DNA of 64,000 bases from Oscillatoriales cyanobacterium RM2_1_1 (GCA_012033335.1 JAAURB010000014.1:1-64000); one strand, 5' to 3'. Positions 48,988 through 59,322 are shown, counted from the first letter of the stretch. Numbers and translations: made by a program. The notes: generated from the sequence alone by a model not told the origin.

Positions 48988-50571
48988 ATGCCTAAGGTTC
49001 TTGTCTCCGATCCCATCGATCAAGTGGGAATCAATATTCTCTCTCAAGTCGCTCAGGTTGATGTTAAGACGGGTTTGTCCCCTGAAGAGTTAGTCAAAAT
49101 TATCCCGGAATATGATGCTTTAATGATCCGTTCTGGAACCCGCGTCACTGGTGAGATGGTCGAAGCAGCGATTCAACTCAAAATTATTGGACGAGCTGGG
49201 GTGGGCGTAGACAACGTGGATGTTCCGGCGGCCACTCGCAAGGGAATCGTGGTGGTCAATTCTCCTGAAGGGAATACCATTGCGGCGGCAGAACATGCGA
49301 TCGCCATGATGTTTGCCATTTCCCGGCACATCGCCGATGCCAATCACTCCGTTAAATCAGGCCAATGGGATCGCAAGAGCTTTATTGGGGTAGAGGTCTA
49401 CAAGAAAACCCTGGGCATTGTCGGGTTAGGAAAAATTGGTTCCCATGTGGCAGTAGCAGCGAAAGCCATGGGGATGAAGCTCCTGGCCTACGATCCTTAT
49501 ATTTCTCAGGAGCGGGCGGATCAGTTGGGATGCCGACTGGTGGAGATGGATCTTTTGCTCAGGGAGTCTGACTATATCACCCTGCACATGCCAAAAACGG
49601 AGGAGACCTATCATCTGATCAATGCCGCTGCCTTTGAGATCATGAAGCCGACGGCCCGGCTGATTAATTGTGCTCGGGGAGGGATTATTGATGAGGTCGC
49701 CCTGGCTGAGGCCCTGGAGCAGGGTAAGATTGCTGGAGCGGCCCTAGATGTCTATGAAAATGAGCCCTTAGAGGCAGACTCCTCCCTGCGGGCAGTAGGG
49801 GGAAAGATTATTTTGACTCCTCACCTAGGAGCTTCAACAGAAGAAGCCCAGGTGAATGTTGCCATCGATGTCGCCGAACAAATTCGAGATGTGTTGCTGG
49901 GTCTCCCAGCCCGGTCTGCGGTGAATATTCCCGGGCTCTATCCCGATGCCCTCGAAAAACTCAAGCCCTATCTGCAACTGGCAGAAACCCTGGGAAATCT
50001 GGTGAGTCAGCTTGCCGGGGGACGGGTAGATTTTCTCAATGTCAAATTGCAGGGGGAACTGGCGGACAACAATAGCCAACCTGTAGTAGTGGCCTCCCTG
50101 AAGGGTTTGCTGTCCCAAGCCCTGCGAGAACGAGTCAACTATGTCAATGCCAGTATCGAGGCCAAGGAACGGGGAATTCACATCGTCGAGACCCGGGATG
50201 CAACGGTCACCGATTACGCCGGATCAATTCATCTGGAGGCTAAGGGCTCCTTGGGTAGTCATACCGTGACCGGATCGTTGCTAGGCGATCGCGAGATGCG
50301 GGTGACCAATATTGATGGATTTCCGATCAATGTGCCCCCTAGTCCTTATATGCTGTTTACCCTGCACCGGGATATGCCGGGGATTATCGGTAAGATTGGT
50401 TCCCTGTTGGGCAGTTTCAATGTCAATATTGCCAGTATGCAGGTGGGCCGGAAGATTGTTCGGGGAGAGGCCGTTATGGTACTCAGTCTAGATGATCCCT
50501 TACCAGAAGGGTTGCTCAGTGAGATTATGAAAGTGCCCGGAATTCGGGATGCTTATACTGTTAATTTGTAG
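48988..50571 (+). CDS. serA: D-3-phosphoglycerate dehydrogenase
   Basis: This is the first step of the phosphorylated serine pathway. At 527 residues it is the long form: a substrate domain, an NAD domain with GIVGLGKIGSHVA, catalytic RGGIIDEVAL and the Glu/His pair (YENEPLE; TPHLGASTEEAQ), then an intervening allosteric domain and a C-terminal ACT domain (YMLFTLHRDMPGIIGKIGSL ... NIASMQVGR) that binds serine for feedback. It is followed after 62 bases by prmA on the same strand. Confidence 0.97.
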   Translation: MPKVLVSDPIDQVGINILSQVAQVDVKTGLSPEELVKIIPEYDALMIRSGTRVTGEMVEAAIQLKIIGRAGVGVDNVDVPAATRKGIVVVNSPEGNTIAAAEHAIAMMFAISRHIADANHSVKSGQWDRKSFIGVEVYKKTLGIVGLGKIGSHVAVAAKAMGMKLLAYDPYISQERADQLGCRLVEMDLLLRESDYITLHMPKTEETYHLINAAAFEIMKPTARLINCARGGIIDEVALAEALEQGKIAGAALDVYENEPLEADSSLRAVGGKIILTPHLGASTEEAQVNVAIDVAEQIRDVLLGLPARSAVNIPGLYPDALEKLKPYLQLAETLGNLVSQLAGGRVDFLNVKLQGELADNNSQPVVVASLKGLLSQALRERVNYVNASIEAKERGIHIVETRDATVTDYAGSIHLEAKGSLGSHTVTGSLLGDREMRVTNIDGFPINVPPSPYMLFTLHRDMPGIIGKIGSLLGSFNVNIASMQVGRKIVRGEAVMVLSLDDPLPEGLLSEIMKVPGIRDAYTVNL

Positions 50572-50633
50572 AGCAATCTGTAACTGTTCTGATTTGACTG
50601 CTAATTGAGATTCCTCCATCTTTACAGGAGAAT

Positions 50634-51524
50634 ATGGTTCATAGTTGGTGGGAAATCAAAGTTCTCTGTGATCCAGCCCTAGAGGATTCTATTTTTTGGC
50701 GGCTGGAGCGTTTTGGCTGTCGGGGAACGGCAACCCAGAGTCAGAAGCGCCTCTATGTGGTGACAGCCTATTTACCCGAAGATGATGCTCAAATGCTCGA
50801 TTTGGCAGCCCTAGCCCTGTGGCTTCGGCAGGATGCCCTTTGTTTAGAGGTTGCTACCCCCATTCTGGAATGGGATTTAATTGATGAACAGGACTGGGCT
50901 AGCAGTTGGAAACAGCACTGGGAACCGACCAAAATCGGCGATCGCTTTTTGATTTATCCAGCCTGGCTCGATTCTCCGGGGGTGATTGATCGGCTACTGT
51001 TGCGCTTAGATCCAGGAGTTGCCTTTGGCACAGGGGCCCACGCTACGACTCAGCTCTGCCTGGAATCTTTAGAAATGCGGCTAGAGTCAAATTCTAGTCG
51101 CTCGATTCTCGTCGATATTGGTTGCGGCTCTGGGATTCTCTCCATCGGCTCGATATTACTGGGAGCGGGAAAAGTTTATGCCGTTGATACAGACTCCCTA
51201 GCAGTACAATCTGCCCGAATTAATCGCAAGTTAAATCGGATTCTACCGCAGCAAATGGTGGTAGAGCAGGGCAGTGTGGAGCGGCTGCTGGAGATGATTG
51301 ATCAGCCCGTAGACGGAATCATGTGCAATATTCTGGCGGAGGTGATTATTGACTTTATTCCTAAGTTTGATGCCCTAGTGAAGCCCAGTTCCTGGGGGAT
51401 TCTCAGTGGAATTTTACTCGATCAGGCCAAACCCATTGCGGATACCCTGGAGCAACATGGCTGGATTGTAGCTATCTTATGGAAGCGCCAGGAATGGTGT
51501 TGCTTTAATATTCGGCGCTCTTAG
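50634..51524 (+). CDS. prmA: Ribosomal protein L11 methyltransferase
   Basis: A SAM-dependent enzyme that trimethylates ribosomal protein L11. The N-terminal substrate-recognition domain includes [20 protein letters not shown]. The methyltransferase domain has [18 protein letters not shown], the SAM-binding [19 protein letters not shown], and [12 protein letters not shown]. The start is ATG 50634 with AGGAG nine bases upstream. The stop overlaps that of the convergent TPR gene by four bases. Confidence 0.95.
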   Translation: MVHSWWEIKVLCDPALEDSIFWRLERFGCRGTATQSQKRLYVVTAYLPEDDAQMLDLAALALWLRQDALCLEVATPILEWDLIDEQDWASSWKQHWEPTKIGDRFLIYPAWLDSPGVIDRLLLRLDPGVAFGTGAHATTQLCLESLEMRLESNSSRSILVDIGCGSGILSIGSILLGAGKVYAVDTDSLAVQSARINRKLNRILPQQMVVEQGSVERLLEMIDQPVDGIMCNILAEVIIDFIPKFDALVKPSSWGILSGILLDQAKPIADTLEQHGWIVAILWKRQEWCCFNIRRS

Positions 51525-52384
51525 TTGAGACTGAGGAAACTTTCCAGGGCATCGGCGACGGCGGGGGGCCAGCGGCGAATCTGTCTGACCCAGTCCAGAT
51601 CTCGATATCGAGCATCCAGTCCGATCACGGCGACCCAATTGCTCTCAGCCTGTCCTTGCTGTCCGGAAACCCACAGGCAAGCGGCTAAAGCAGCCCGCAC
51701 ATCAGCAAAGTTTGGATATTTCCGCACAATATTTTTGAGATCGCGAATAGCCTGGTCTTTCTGACCGCTCTGATAGAGGGCCAGGGCATAATTGGCCCGG
51801 GCCAGGGAAAAATTGGGATTCAGCTCTGAGGCTTTCTGATAATCCTCAATCGCCGCCAACCAATTCCCTGACCCTGCTTCAGCATTACCCCGATTGTTGT
51901 AAGCATCAGCATCTTTGAGATCTAGCTCAATGGCCCGGTTGTAGTCCGCGATCGCCCGTTGCCATTGTTTCAATCCTTCATAGGCAATGCCCCGATTGAT
52001 ATAGGGATCAGGCACGTTGGGGGCGAGTTCAATGGCTCTGTTGTAGTCTGGGATAGCCTCTGTCAGTTTGTTCTGGCTGACCTTGAGATTGCCGCGATTG
52101 CTCCAGGCCGCAGGGTTGTTCGGGAACTGATCGAGAATCGCTGTCCAGTAATCTTCAGCCTGGCCAAATTTCCCCGATTGAGTGGCCTCAAAGGCTTGAT
52201 CCAGAAGCTCCTGCACCGGCTGTGGCTCGGAAATTGGAGCGGTTGAGGATGGGGCCAAGGCTAAGCTAGCGGGGCCAGATCCAAATTGCAGGATCAGGAG
52301 TAGCAATAGGGTCGCCATAAAACCCTTGAGTCGGGAGAATTGAACAGGAGGTCTGATCAACCGTCGGTTAGAGGATGTCCTCAT
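51521..52384 (-). CDS. Exported tetratricopeptide repeat protein
   Basis: About 287 residues from ATG 52384. A signal or anchor helix ([22 protein letters not shown]) is followed by at least five TPR units ([60 protein letters not shown]) and a C-terminal segment ending [15 protein letters not shown]. This last motif is usual in a cyanobacterial TPR family found beside prmA. The reading frame is open upstream to 52543, but that part encodes a tandem DNA repeat, and I leave it out. Partners are unknown. Confidence 0.85.
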   Translation of the reverse strand: MRTSSNRRLIRPPVQFSRLKGFMATLLLLLILQFGSGPASLALAPSSTAPISEPQPVQELLDQAFEATQSGKFGQAEDYWTAILDQFPNNPAAWSNRGNLKVSQNKLTEAIPDYNRAIELAPNVPDPYINRGIAYEGLKQWQRAIADYNRAIELDLKDADAYNNRGNAEAGSGNWLAAIEDYQKASELNPNFSLARANYALALYQSGQKDQAIRDLKNIVRKYPNFADVRAALAACLWVSGQQGQAESNWVAVIGLDARYRDLDWVRQIRRWPPAVADALESFLSLN

Positions 52385-52501
52385 GTCAGATAAACCTGAA
52401 TCAGCCCTCCGAAAACTCTGTCCACGGGACGCGGTTCGCGCCGGGGGATGGCTGGCCGAGAAGCCCTTCGATCCAAAGGGGCCAATGCAGAAACCTGTGA
52501 A

Positions 52502-52556
52502 TTTTTCAAACATCCTTTTTTCAAACATCCTTTTGGAAAACATCCTCTTGGAAAAC
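52502..52556. repeat. 15-bp tandem repeat upstream of the TPR gene
   Basis: About four degenerate units of TTTTCAAACATCC / TTTTGGAAAACATCC. The repeat ends about 120 bases before the TPR start codon, so it is probably within its upstream region. Confidence 0.75.
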
Positions 52557-52626
52557 GGACTAGAAACCCTGCTAGGAAATTGATTAAACCCTTTAATTAG
52601 ACGCTCTTGCTAAATGCTTTAGCTAA

Positions 52627-52747
52627 ATTAAATATTAAATATAGCGATTCCCAATCACGTGAGATACAGATTTGAGAGGTGGCGGCGCACCGCGCCGCCA
52701 CCTTTCGTACTCTAGCAGCGTTGGAAACGCTGTATTAAATATTAAAT
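52627..52747 (+). repeat. F2 MITE-like repeat, full copy, with 14-bp flanking duplication
   Basis: The 93-bp element (52641-52733) starts ATAGCGATTCCCAA, ends TTGGAAACGCTGT (imperfect terminal inverted repeats), and has a central hairpin GGTGGCGGCG / CGCCGCCACC. It is flanked on both sides by the identical 14-mer ATTAAATATTAAAT, which looks like a target duplication. Confidence 0.8.
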
Positions 52748-52755
52748 GTTAGAAA

Positions 52756-52870
52756 TAAGTAGCTTGACGCAATTAATTAAAAAATTGATGGAGGGTGAAG
52801 GGGCACTGCCCCCTTCTGGGGCGAAGCCCCAGACCCCCTGCCTTAACAATTAATTACAACCACCGACTTA
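52756..52870 (+). repeat. F1 MITE-like repeat, copy C
   Basis: A full-length copy nine bases after the F2 element. The left end TAAGTAGCTTGACGCAATTA and the complement of the right end TAAGTAGGTGGTTGTAATTA agree at about 80 percent of positions. Two GC hairpins lie inside. The pair of repeats marks the left border of the accessory stretch. Confidence 0.85.
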
Positions 52871-52969
52871 ATGGGGCTCAATCAAGTTGAACCCAGACTG
52901 CTGCAATTGTGACATAAACTCCAGTCATTAGCCTGATAGCCTTTCCAGGCATCTTCTGAAAGAATTATT

Positions 52970-54322
52970 TTATTCTGCTCTATTTTGCCTCTGATACAAC
53001 CCCTGAAAATAACAGCGATAGAGTTGACAACTCACCAGCAGGCGATCGCCCACTAACCGCGTCAGCCCCAGACTTTGTAGCTTGAATCCCAGAGAGGGTT
53101 CTACGAAGATCGGAGCTTGTGCCATCACCACATGGCGATAGACTTCAAACAGTTGAGGGTGCTGTTGAAGTTTGTAGGTCTGCTCTTGGAGATGTTCCCT
53201 GAAAATCTTAGGGGCAATAGTCTCATAGTGCAGCAATTGATCGAGGTCAATTTCCTGAACCACACTTTGATACAGGGCCAATCGTACTAGGTAAGGAAAT
53301 CCTCCAGAAAACTGATACAGGCGGATTAAGCTTTCTGAGGAGAGACCCAGTTGATGCCGTTGGGTTAGCTCCTTGACTTCCTCCATTGTGAAGTTGGGGA
53401 TTTCTAAAGCTAGACCCACATTGAAGGGGGAGCGATTGATATCCAGGGGAATATAAACATCCGTGGAGTTTACCAGTAATAATCGCAGGCGCTGCCAGAC
53501 CGGAATATCGCGGGTTTCTTCATACCATGACCGCAGCAAGGCCATGACATCCCTGGCTAAAGAGGGATACTGAAACAATTGACTGACCTCATCGAGGGCC
53601 AGAATCACGGGTTCCTGAATTGGGGTCAAAATACCTTCCTGGAAATAAAGGGTACAGTTGACTAGAGCTCCCATGTCCTCGTCCCAATATTGATCTAATT
53701 GAGAAGTCAGTCCAAGTTGGCGACTGGCATTGACACACAGCCAGCGAAGAAATGTTTCAGTTGAGCTAAAGGTGCGACTATCTGCCTGATTGAGGCTCAG
53801 TTGCACAACTTGACATCCTTGTTTCTCGGCAAAGTCGAGTAATCTGACCATCAAAGAAGTTTTACCCACGCGCCGGGGAGCTTTCAGGCGAAGCAAGGCC
53901 CTGGGCTTGAGAATTTCTGTATAACAGAGGGACTCCACGGGGGATCGGGCAATATAAAACGGCGAAGCTAGAGGAACTTGACCTCCAGGTCGTTCGGCGA
54001 GTACCGAGGCATAAATTGAGACGGGATCCAAAACCTGGCTATTCAAACCGGCCCGGAGCTTTTGTTCCAGCAGAAATCGACAGTTGATCTTGCTGACTTT
54101 TTCTCCGACGACTTCAGACAGCAGATTCCATAATCGGGGGGCCACTCCATTTTTCAGATAACTGGGAGAATATCCTTTCTCAACAGCGATGCGATCGTAG
54201 GTTTTCTTGGCATCTTGAAGGGATTCCCTCAGAACAATCCGCTGAGCATAATTTAAAGCACTGCCGGTCTTCGAATACACCAAGGTGCTAGCGAGCTCTA
54301 ATAAATCTTCCACACCCACCAC
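52970..54322 (-). CDS. AAA-like ATPase with N-terminal vMAP-type HTH
   Basis: The first 90 residues (LVYSKTGSALNYAQRIVLRE ... IAVEKGYSPSYLKNGVAPRL ... LLSEVVGEKVSKINCRF) match the helix-turn-helix domain found at the N-terminus of vWA-MoxR-associated and related conflict proteins of cyanobacteria. The rest is an AAA-like (AAA_35) STAND-type NTPase: Walker A LKAPRRVGKTSLMV, Walker B VILALDEVSQLF, a sensor region RLRLLLVNSTD, and a winged-helix end. No effector domain follows, so it may be a regulator that signals to a partner. It is divergent from an AAA/WD40 gene. The start is GTG and the exact codon is uncertain. Confidence 0.8.
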   Translation of the reverse strand: MVGVEDLLELASTLVYSKTGSALNYAQRIVLRESLQDAKKTYDRIAVEKGYSPSYLKNGVAPRLWNLLSEVVGEKVSKINCRFLLEQKLRAGLNSQVLDPVSIYASVLAERPGGQVPLASPFYIARSPVESLCYTEILKPRALLRLKAPRRVGKTSLMVRLLDFAEKQGCQVVQLSLNQADSRTFSSTETFLRWLCVNASRQLGLTSQLDQYWDEDMGALVNCTLYFQEGILTPIQEPVILALDEVSQLFQYPSLARDVMALLRSWYEETRDIPVWQRLRLLLVNSTDVYIPLDINRSPFNVGLALEIPNFTMEEVKELTQRHQLGLSSESLIRLYQFSGGFPYLVRLALYQSVVQEIDLDQLLHYETIAPKIFREHLQEQTYKLQQHPQLFEVYRHVVMAQAPIFVEPSLGFKLQSLGLTRLVGDRLLVSCQLYRCYFQGLYQRQNRAE

Positions 54323-54884
54323 CTGAAAATAACGCCAAAACTAGAGCTGGGATAAACCCCCTTAATTCCCGAGATTACCTCCCAGGGAGATCAGATCTTA
54401 AGAGATGATTCACCAGAAATTGTTTGCTAGAGAGTGATCATGGATCAATAAAAGTTCCTCTCCCCATCATAGCGCCGCCTATTTCACTCTACAATATGGT
54501 GCAGACTCTACTGACTAATCCTGCTTTCAGTCTAGAACGATTGGTCTCAGGTCTTCAGGCTGATTTGATCAAAAAAATACTGGTCAGGCGATCAAGAAGT
54601 TCACCTGCCAGCAGCGCATTCAAAACCAGTCACAGCTCTAATATGGCAAGCTTTACCTGAAGACAACAACCTCTAAAGTTAGCATCTTCTAGAAGGTGAT
54701 AATTTCAGAGTCTGTAATCAACCTTTGTATAAGTGGGTAAACCTTTGGAGATTCGGCCCCGGTTCAGGGTCAAACTGTATCCAAAGCAACAAAAATCGGG
54801 GTGTCTCTGGGAGCTGAATGTTTGATCCATAAAATCACTGACTTGTCAACCCTTAAAAGTAGTATTTTATGATTGTGTGACTTA
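54323..54884. other. Divergent region between the two AAA-like genes
   Basis: This 560-bp spacer has no recognisable gene and no obvious repeat. Promoters for both NTPase genes should lie here. Confidence 0.4.
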
Positions 54885-57599
54885 ATGACTGGATCTCATT
54901 ATCAAGTGGGGGGCAGCTTAACCGCTGATTCCCCCAGTTACGTTATCAGACCAGCGGACAATCAGCTTTATCAAGCCCTGAAGCAGGGAGAATTTTGTTA
55001 CGTGCTCAACTGCCATCAGATGGGCAAGTCGTCCTTAATGGTGCGAATCAAACATCGTTTACAACAGGAGGGCTATCGCTGTGCCGCCATTGATCTGACT
55101 CGGATCGGGAGTGAAGGGGTAGTTTTATCTCAATGGTATAACGGGATTATGGGAGAGCTCTGGCGGGGGTTTAGACTGGTTCGGCAATTTCCTTTAAAAT
55201 CCTGGCGGCAAGAAATAGACGGAATTTCAGTTCAGCAACGGTTAAGTGATTTTATTGAAAATATTTTACTCACTCAGTTTCCTCAAGAGAATCTAGTCAT
55301 TTTTGTTGATGAAATTGATAGCATTCTCAGCCTGGATTTTTCAGTTGATGACTTTTTTGCTTGGATTCAATTTTGCTATGATCAACGGGCAATCAACTCT
55401 CAGTATAGACGGCTCTGTTTTGCCATTTTTGGAGTGGCTACCCCTAATACGTTAATCCAGGACAAAACTCGAACCCCCTTTAATATTGGCAGAGCTATTG
55501 AACTTCAGGGATTGCAACTTGCAGATTTGTATCCTCTAGCCCAGGGATTAACGTCTAATATTGGGGATATTCAAGCCATTTTTCGAGCAGTTTTAGACTG
55601 GACGGGGGGGCAGCCATTTCTGACTCAAAAGCTCTGCCAATTGCTAGGGCGAACCAGTCAGAGAATTCAGCAAAAAGCCCTGAAAATTCCATCAGGAATG
55701 GAAGAATTCTGGGTTGAAAATATGGTTTATACCCAGATCATTCATCGGTGGGAATCCCGAGACGAGCCTGAACACTTGCAAACCATTCGAGATCGGTTAC
55801 TGCACAATCCGCAATGGCTCGGTCGCATCCTGGGAATTTATCAGCAGTTGCTAACGAATATTCAACTTGATGCTCCCGCTCAATCCTCCCAGACCCTATC
55901 TCCTCAACCAGTTCCAGTCGATGACAGCCCCGAGCAAACTGAATTGTTGCTTTCAGGGTTAGTGATTAAACAGGCTGGATTTCTCCAGATCCGCAATCGG
56001 ATTTACCAGGAAGTTTTTGATCAGGCATGGGTCAACCAGCAACTCAGTAAACTTCGGCCCTACTCCCAGACCTTTGCCGCCTGGATTGCCCAGGGACGAT
56101 CCGATCCGTCTCGACTCCTGCGAGGACAGGCGTTGAAAGATGCCCAAGCCTGGTCGAAGCATCACCATTTGAGTGATCTGGACTATCAATTTCTGGCCGC
56201 CTCAGAAGCGCGCGATCGCCAGGAAACTCAGCAAGCCCTGGAAGCCAGACGTACCCTGGAAGTCATCGCTCGTCTAGAGCAGGAAAAAAAAGCGACTCGT
56301 CTGCACCGGTACCTTTTGGGGAGTATTACTGGGGCACTTGTGATTGTTTCTGTTCTGGGTTTAGCAATCCTTTTACAGTATCGTCGGGCCTTGGAGAGTC
56401 AGTTTCAGGCCAATCGCAGTGCGATTCAAGCGTTAGTTTCCTCATCCAAGTCTCTCGCCATCTCAGGTCAAGGACTCGATACTCTGGTGGAGGCCATTCG
56501 GGCAAAACGTTTGCTTGAGGATCTGGCTGAACCTGACCCCGATCTGACAGGGCAAACCGATGCCGTTCTCCGGCAAGCCATTTATGGCGCTGTTGAGTTT
56601 AATCGGTTTAGCGGTCATGGGAGTAGCGTGAATAGTGTGGGTTTCAGCCCCGATGGCCAAACCCTGGTGACTGGAAGCGCTGATCGGACAGTCCGACTCT
56701 GGCAACAGGATGGAACTTTACTCGAAAGCTTACGGGGCCATACTGATGAAGTTTATGCTGTGCAGTTCAGTCCCGATGGTCGCCAGATCGTCTCCGCCAG
56801 CGGAGACAATAGGGTGAAGCTATGGGATACCCAAGGACATTTGTTAAAAACGATTGATGGGCATCGGGCTACGGTTTGGTTTGTGCGCTTTAGCCCCGAT
56901 GGTCAGCGTTTGGCTACCGCCAGTCAGGATGGTACAGTCAAGCTCTGGACGAAAACAGGCCAGCTACTCAAGACCCTCAACGGTCACCGGAATGGGGTGT
57001 ATGGTCTTAGTTTTAGCAGTGATGGACAGTGGCTAGCGTCAGCGAGTATTGATGGCACTGCTAAGGTTTGGCGGGCGGATGGAACCCTGGTTACGACCCT
57101 GAAGGGTCATCAGGGAGCGGTTTGGGCGGTAGCCTTCAGACCTGGGAGTCGGCAACTGGTAACAACGGGCCAGGACAAAACCATCAGACTCTGGTCAGTC
57201 CCGCTAAACAACCAGCCTGAAACATCGCCGACTACAATACTAGAGGGACATGGCAATGCCATTTGGGGAGTGAACGTCAGTCCTGATGGTGAGTTTCTGG
57301 TCTCCACTAGTGTTGATAAAACGGCAAAGGTGTGGAACTGGCAGGGTCAATTGCTTCAAACTCTAGTGGGCCACAAAGGAGTGGTTTGGGGGGTTGATAT
57401 CAGTTCGGATAGCCGGATTATTTCCACTGCGGGTTGGGATCATACCGTTCGGCTCTGGTACAAGCGCCATCCCCTGGTGCAAACTATTCAGACCGTGGGA
57501 GATCCGATCACGGCGGTTGATTTTACGATGGAGGGTGAAGGGGAGGGGACAGCAAATCAGGGGGAATCGAATCAGGAGCGATCGCCGCCACTAGTTTAA
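54885..57599 (+). CDS. AAA-like NTPase with transmembrane helix and WD40 repeats, main part (frame break)
   Basis: The product begins GSHYQVGGSLTADSPSYVIR, the usual start of cyanobacterial AAA_35/WD40 proteins. The NTPase domain has Walker A NCHQMGKSSLMVRI and Walker B VIFVDEID. One helix (about 475-498, GSITGALVIVSVLGLAILLQ) anchors the protein, and WD40 blades begin near residue 565 (GHGSSVNSVGFSPDGQTLV). Seven blades are complete here. The eighth is cut at 57575-57599, next to the HIP1 site 57578-57585; adding one G at 57575-57576 gives NQGAIAATSLNGTVKLW and continues the propeller. Such proteins sense ligands with the propeller and switch through the NTPase; the signal is unknown. I start at ATG 54885. 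Confidence 0.82.
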   Translation: MTGSHYQVGGSLTADSPSYVIRPADNQLYQALKQGEFCYVLNCHQMGKSSLMVRIKHRLQQEGYRCAAIDLTRIGSEGVVLSQWYNGIMGELWRGFRLVRQFPLKSWRQEIDGISVQQRLSDFIENILLTQFPQENLVIFVDEIDSILSLDFSVDDFFAWIQFCYDQRAINSQYRRLCFAIFGVATPNTLIQDKTRTPFNIGRAIELQGLQLADLYPLAQGLTSNIGDIQAIFRAVLDWTGGQPFLTQKLCQLLGRTSQRIQQKALKIPSGMEEFWVENMVYTQIIHRWESRDEPEHLQTIRDRLLHNPQWLGRILGIYQQLLTNIQLDAPAQSSQTLSPQPVPVDDSPEQTELLLSGLVIKQAGFLQIRNRIYQEVFDQAWVNQQLSKLRPYSQTFAAWIAQGRSDPSRLLRGQALKDAQAWSKHHHLSDLDYQFLAASEARDRQETQQALEARRTLEVIARLEQEKKATRLHRYLLGSITGALVIVSVLGLAILLQYRRALESQFQANRSAIQALVSSSKSLAISGQGLDTLVEAIRAKRLLEDLAEPDPDLTGQTDAVLRQAIYGAVEFNRFSGHGSSVNSVGFSPDGQTLVTGSADRTVRLWQQDGTLLESLRGHTDEVYAVQFSPDGRQIVSASGDNRVKLWDTQGHLLKTIDGHRATVWFVRFSPDGQRLATASQDGTVKLWTKTGQLLKTLNGHRNGVYGLSFSSDGQWLASASIDGTAKVWRADGTLVTTLKGHQGAVWAVAFRPGSRQLVTTGQDKTIRLWSVPLNNQPETSPTTILEGHGNAIWGVNVSPDGEFLVSTSVDKTAKVWNWQGQLLQTLVGHKGVVWGVDISSDSRIISTAGWDHTVRLWYKRHPLVQTIQTVGDPITAVDFTMEGEGEGTANQGESNQERSPPLV

Positions 57600-58527
57600 A
57601 TGGAACCGTGAAGCTCTGGAAACCTGACGGAACCCTACTCAGAACCCTGGGGACTCACCCGGTTGAAGCCTGGGCTGTAGATAGCAGTCCCGACGGTACA
57701 TTTATTGTCTCTGGAAGTGCAGACAATACGGCCAAGCTCTGGGCTCCTCAAGGGCAACTCCTGCATCACCTCAAAGGACATCAGGATGCGGTCTATGCCG
57801 TTGCGGTGAGTCCGAATGGAAGACGGATTGCTTCTGGCAGTATCGATGGCATGATAAAGTTGTGGAACCCGGAGGGAAAGTTACTCAAGACTCTCCAGAC
57901 AAAAAGTTCAGACAATACTGCTATTTTCTCCCTTTGCTTTGACTCCAGGAATATCAAACTTTTTGCCGCCTCAGACAATGGTACAGTTCAGCAGTGGGAT
58001 GTGAGCACCGGTCGTTTGCTGAATCGCTTCCACGCCGGAGTCAATTTACGGGCTGCTACCTGTAGTCCCACCGATCAACAGTTGATCACCGCAGATGGCA
58101 ATGGCAAGGTTAAACTTTGGGATACTCGATCCAATCAGGTGATCCAATCCTGGACAAGCAATCTAAAAGGGGATGGGTTCCTCAATATAGCTCGATTTAG
58201 CCCCGATGGCCAAACCCTGGCTCTAACCACCTGGGATCAGAGGTTGGAAACCTGGAGCATTACCCTGTGGACTGTCCAGGGACAACAGCTCACCACCCTG
58301 GTCAAACATCAAGGAGAAATTCGGCGATCGCATTTAGTCCCGACGGTAAAACCCTGGTGTCGGGTTCCTTTGATCAAACCATGGCCGTGTGGGATATTGA
58401 GCAGATTCTTCAGTTGGATTCCCTGGATTTTGCCTGTAGCTGGATTGAGGACTATCTTAAAACCAATCAAGAGCTCAAGGAGCGCGATCGGGCCCTGTGT
58501 TCAGGGATTACCCGCCAATTATTATAG
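57577..58527 (+). CDS. WD40 propeller, C-terminal part of the AAA/WD40 protein (second frame break)
   Basis: From the restored frame the reading continues with blades 8-13 (AIAATSLNGTVKLW, AVDSSPDGTFIVSGSADNTA, AVSPNGRRIASGSIDGMIKL and others). It breaks again at 58323-58324, beside the HIP1 site 58324-58331. Adding one G there yields EIRAIAFSPDGKTLVSGSFD, the fourteenth blade, then the usual tail (DYLKTNQELKERDRALC) and a stop at 58525-58527. Fourteen blades would make two seven-bladed propellers, and the complete protein would have about 1214 residues. Without the correction the second frame runs on to 58606 as nonsense. Confidence 0.78.
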
Positions 58528-59042
58528 CGATTTGATGCTCCCCAACCCACTCTGTATTCTGAATAGCTCGGCTAGTTGTTTCACTTGGATTGAGACCACT
58601 CAATAGCTTGTCTTAAAAGTCAAGTCTAACAAAATCAAACATTTTCAAATATTAGATAACTGTTATTAGATAACTGTGTCAATCAAATTTCCACCAAATC
58701 ACCTCAAAGCTCTAAAGCCCAAGTCTTTTAAAAGTTCTTGGATTTTCCCTGGTGTCCTAAACAGTTTGACCTCGTGATCTCAGTGACGGACTTTGATGAT
58801 TTCATATAAATTCTCAGTTCTTTCTCAGGAAAATCTAAGCAGTCATCAATCTCAGACTAAGAATTAATTCAAACTAAATTTTGTCAAATTAAATACATTA
58901 TCAAACATTTCTATATTGTGTGTTTCTTTTAAATGGCTTTAAATGTAAATCAGCAGAGTGATAAATTGATTGTGAGCTTGTCTGACTGTCAATCAAACAA
59001 CCCTCTGAAAAAGCGTTCGACCTATTCCACAGGAGAACAACT
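58528..59042. other. AT-rich intergenic region with a 14-bp tandem repeat
   Basis: ATTAGATAACTGTT and ATTAGATAACTGTG lie in tandem at 58651-58678. The stretch is AT-rich and no gene is visible. AGGAG before 59043 is a good ribosome binding site for the RTX remnant. Confidence 0.45.
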
Positions 59043-59322
59043 ATGAGAACAATACAAGTTACTGAATTCAATGACATTGTTGATTTAGATGATGGAAAAA
59101 TTAGCTTGCAGGAAGCTATAGAACTTGCTTCTACCAAAGCATTTCCTGGCCCTAACTTCATTGAATTGGATTAATACCTTGAAGCTGCAAAGCTTGACCC
59201 TGGATCAACTTGAATTCATCCAACAAGGTAATCATGTTCGGATTAATGTGTTGGAAACTGATGAAGTTCTGGCAGTGGTACAGAACGTGAATATTGGTAA
59301 CCTGTCCGGCAGTTTCGTATAG
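59043..59322 (+). pseudogene. Remnant of an RTX/beta-helix protein gene (internal deletion)
   Basis: A good ribosome binding site and ATG open a 43-residue N-terminus (VTEFNDIVDLDDGKISLQEA ...) of the type that starts secreted beta-helix proteins (LREAI-like motif). It stops at 59172-59174. In another frame the DNA then encodes LTLDQLEFIQQGNHVRINVL ... AVVQNVNIGNLSGSFV, about two-thirds identical to the end of the large RTX protein at 60144-62893. All the calcium-binding repeats in between are missing, so this is a deletion derivative. Confidence 0.7.

Noticed and set aside
54424-54660. Plus-strand open frame between the AAA-like genes
   Set aside because: No recognisable protein features and no ribosome binding site.
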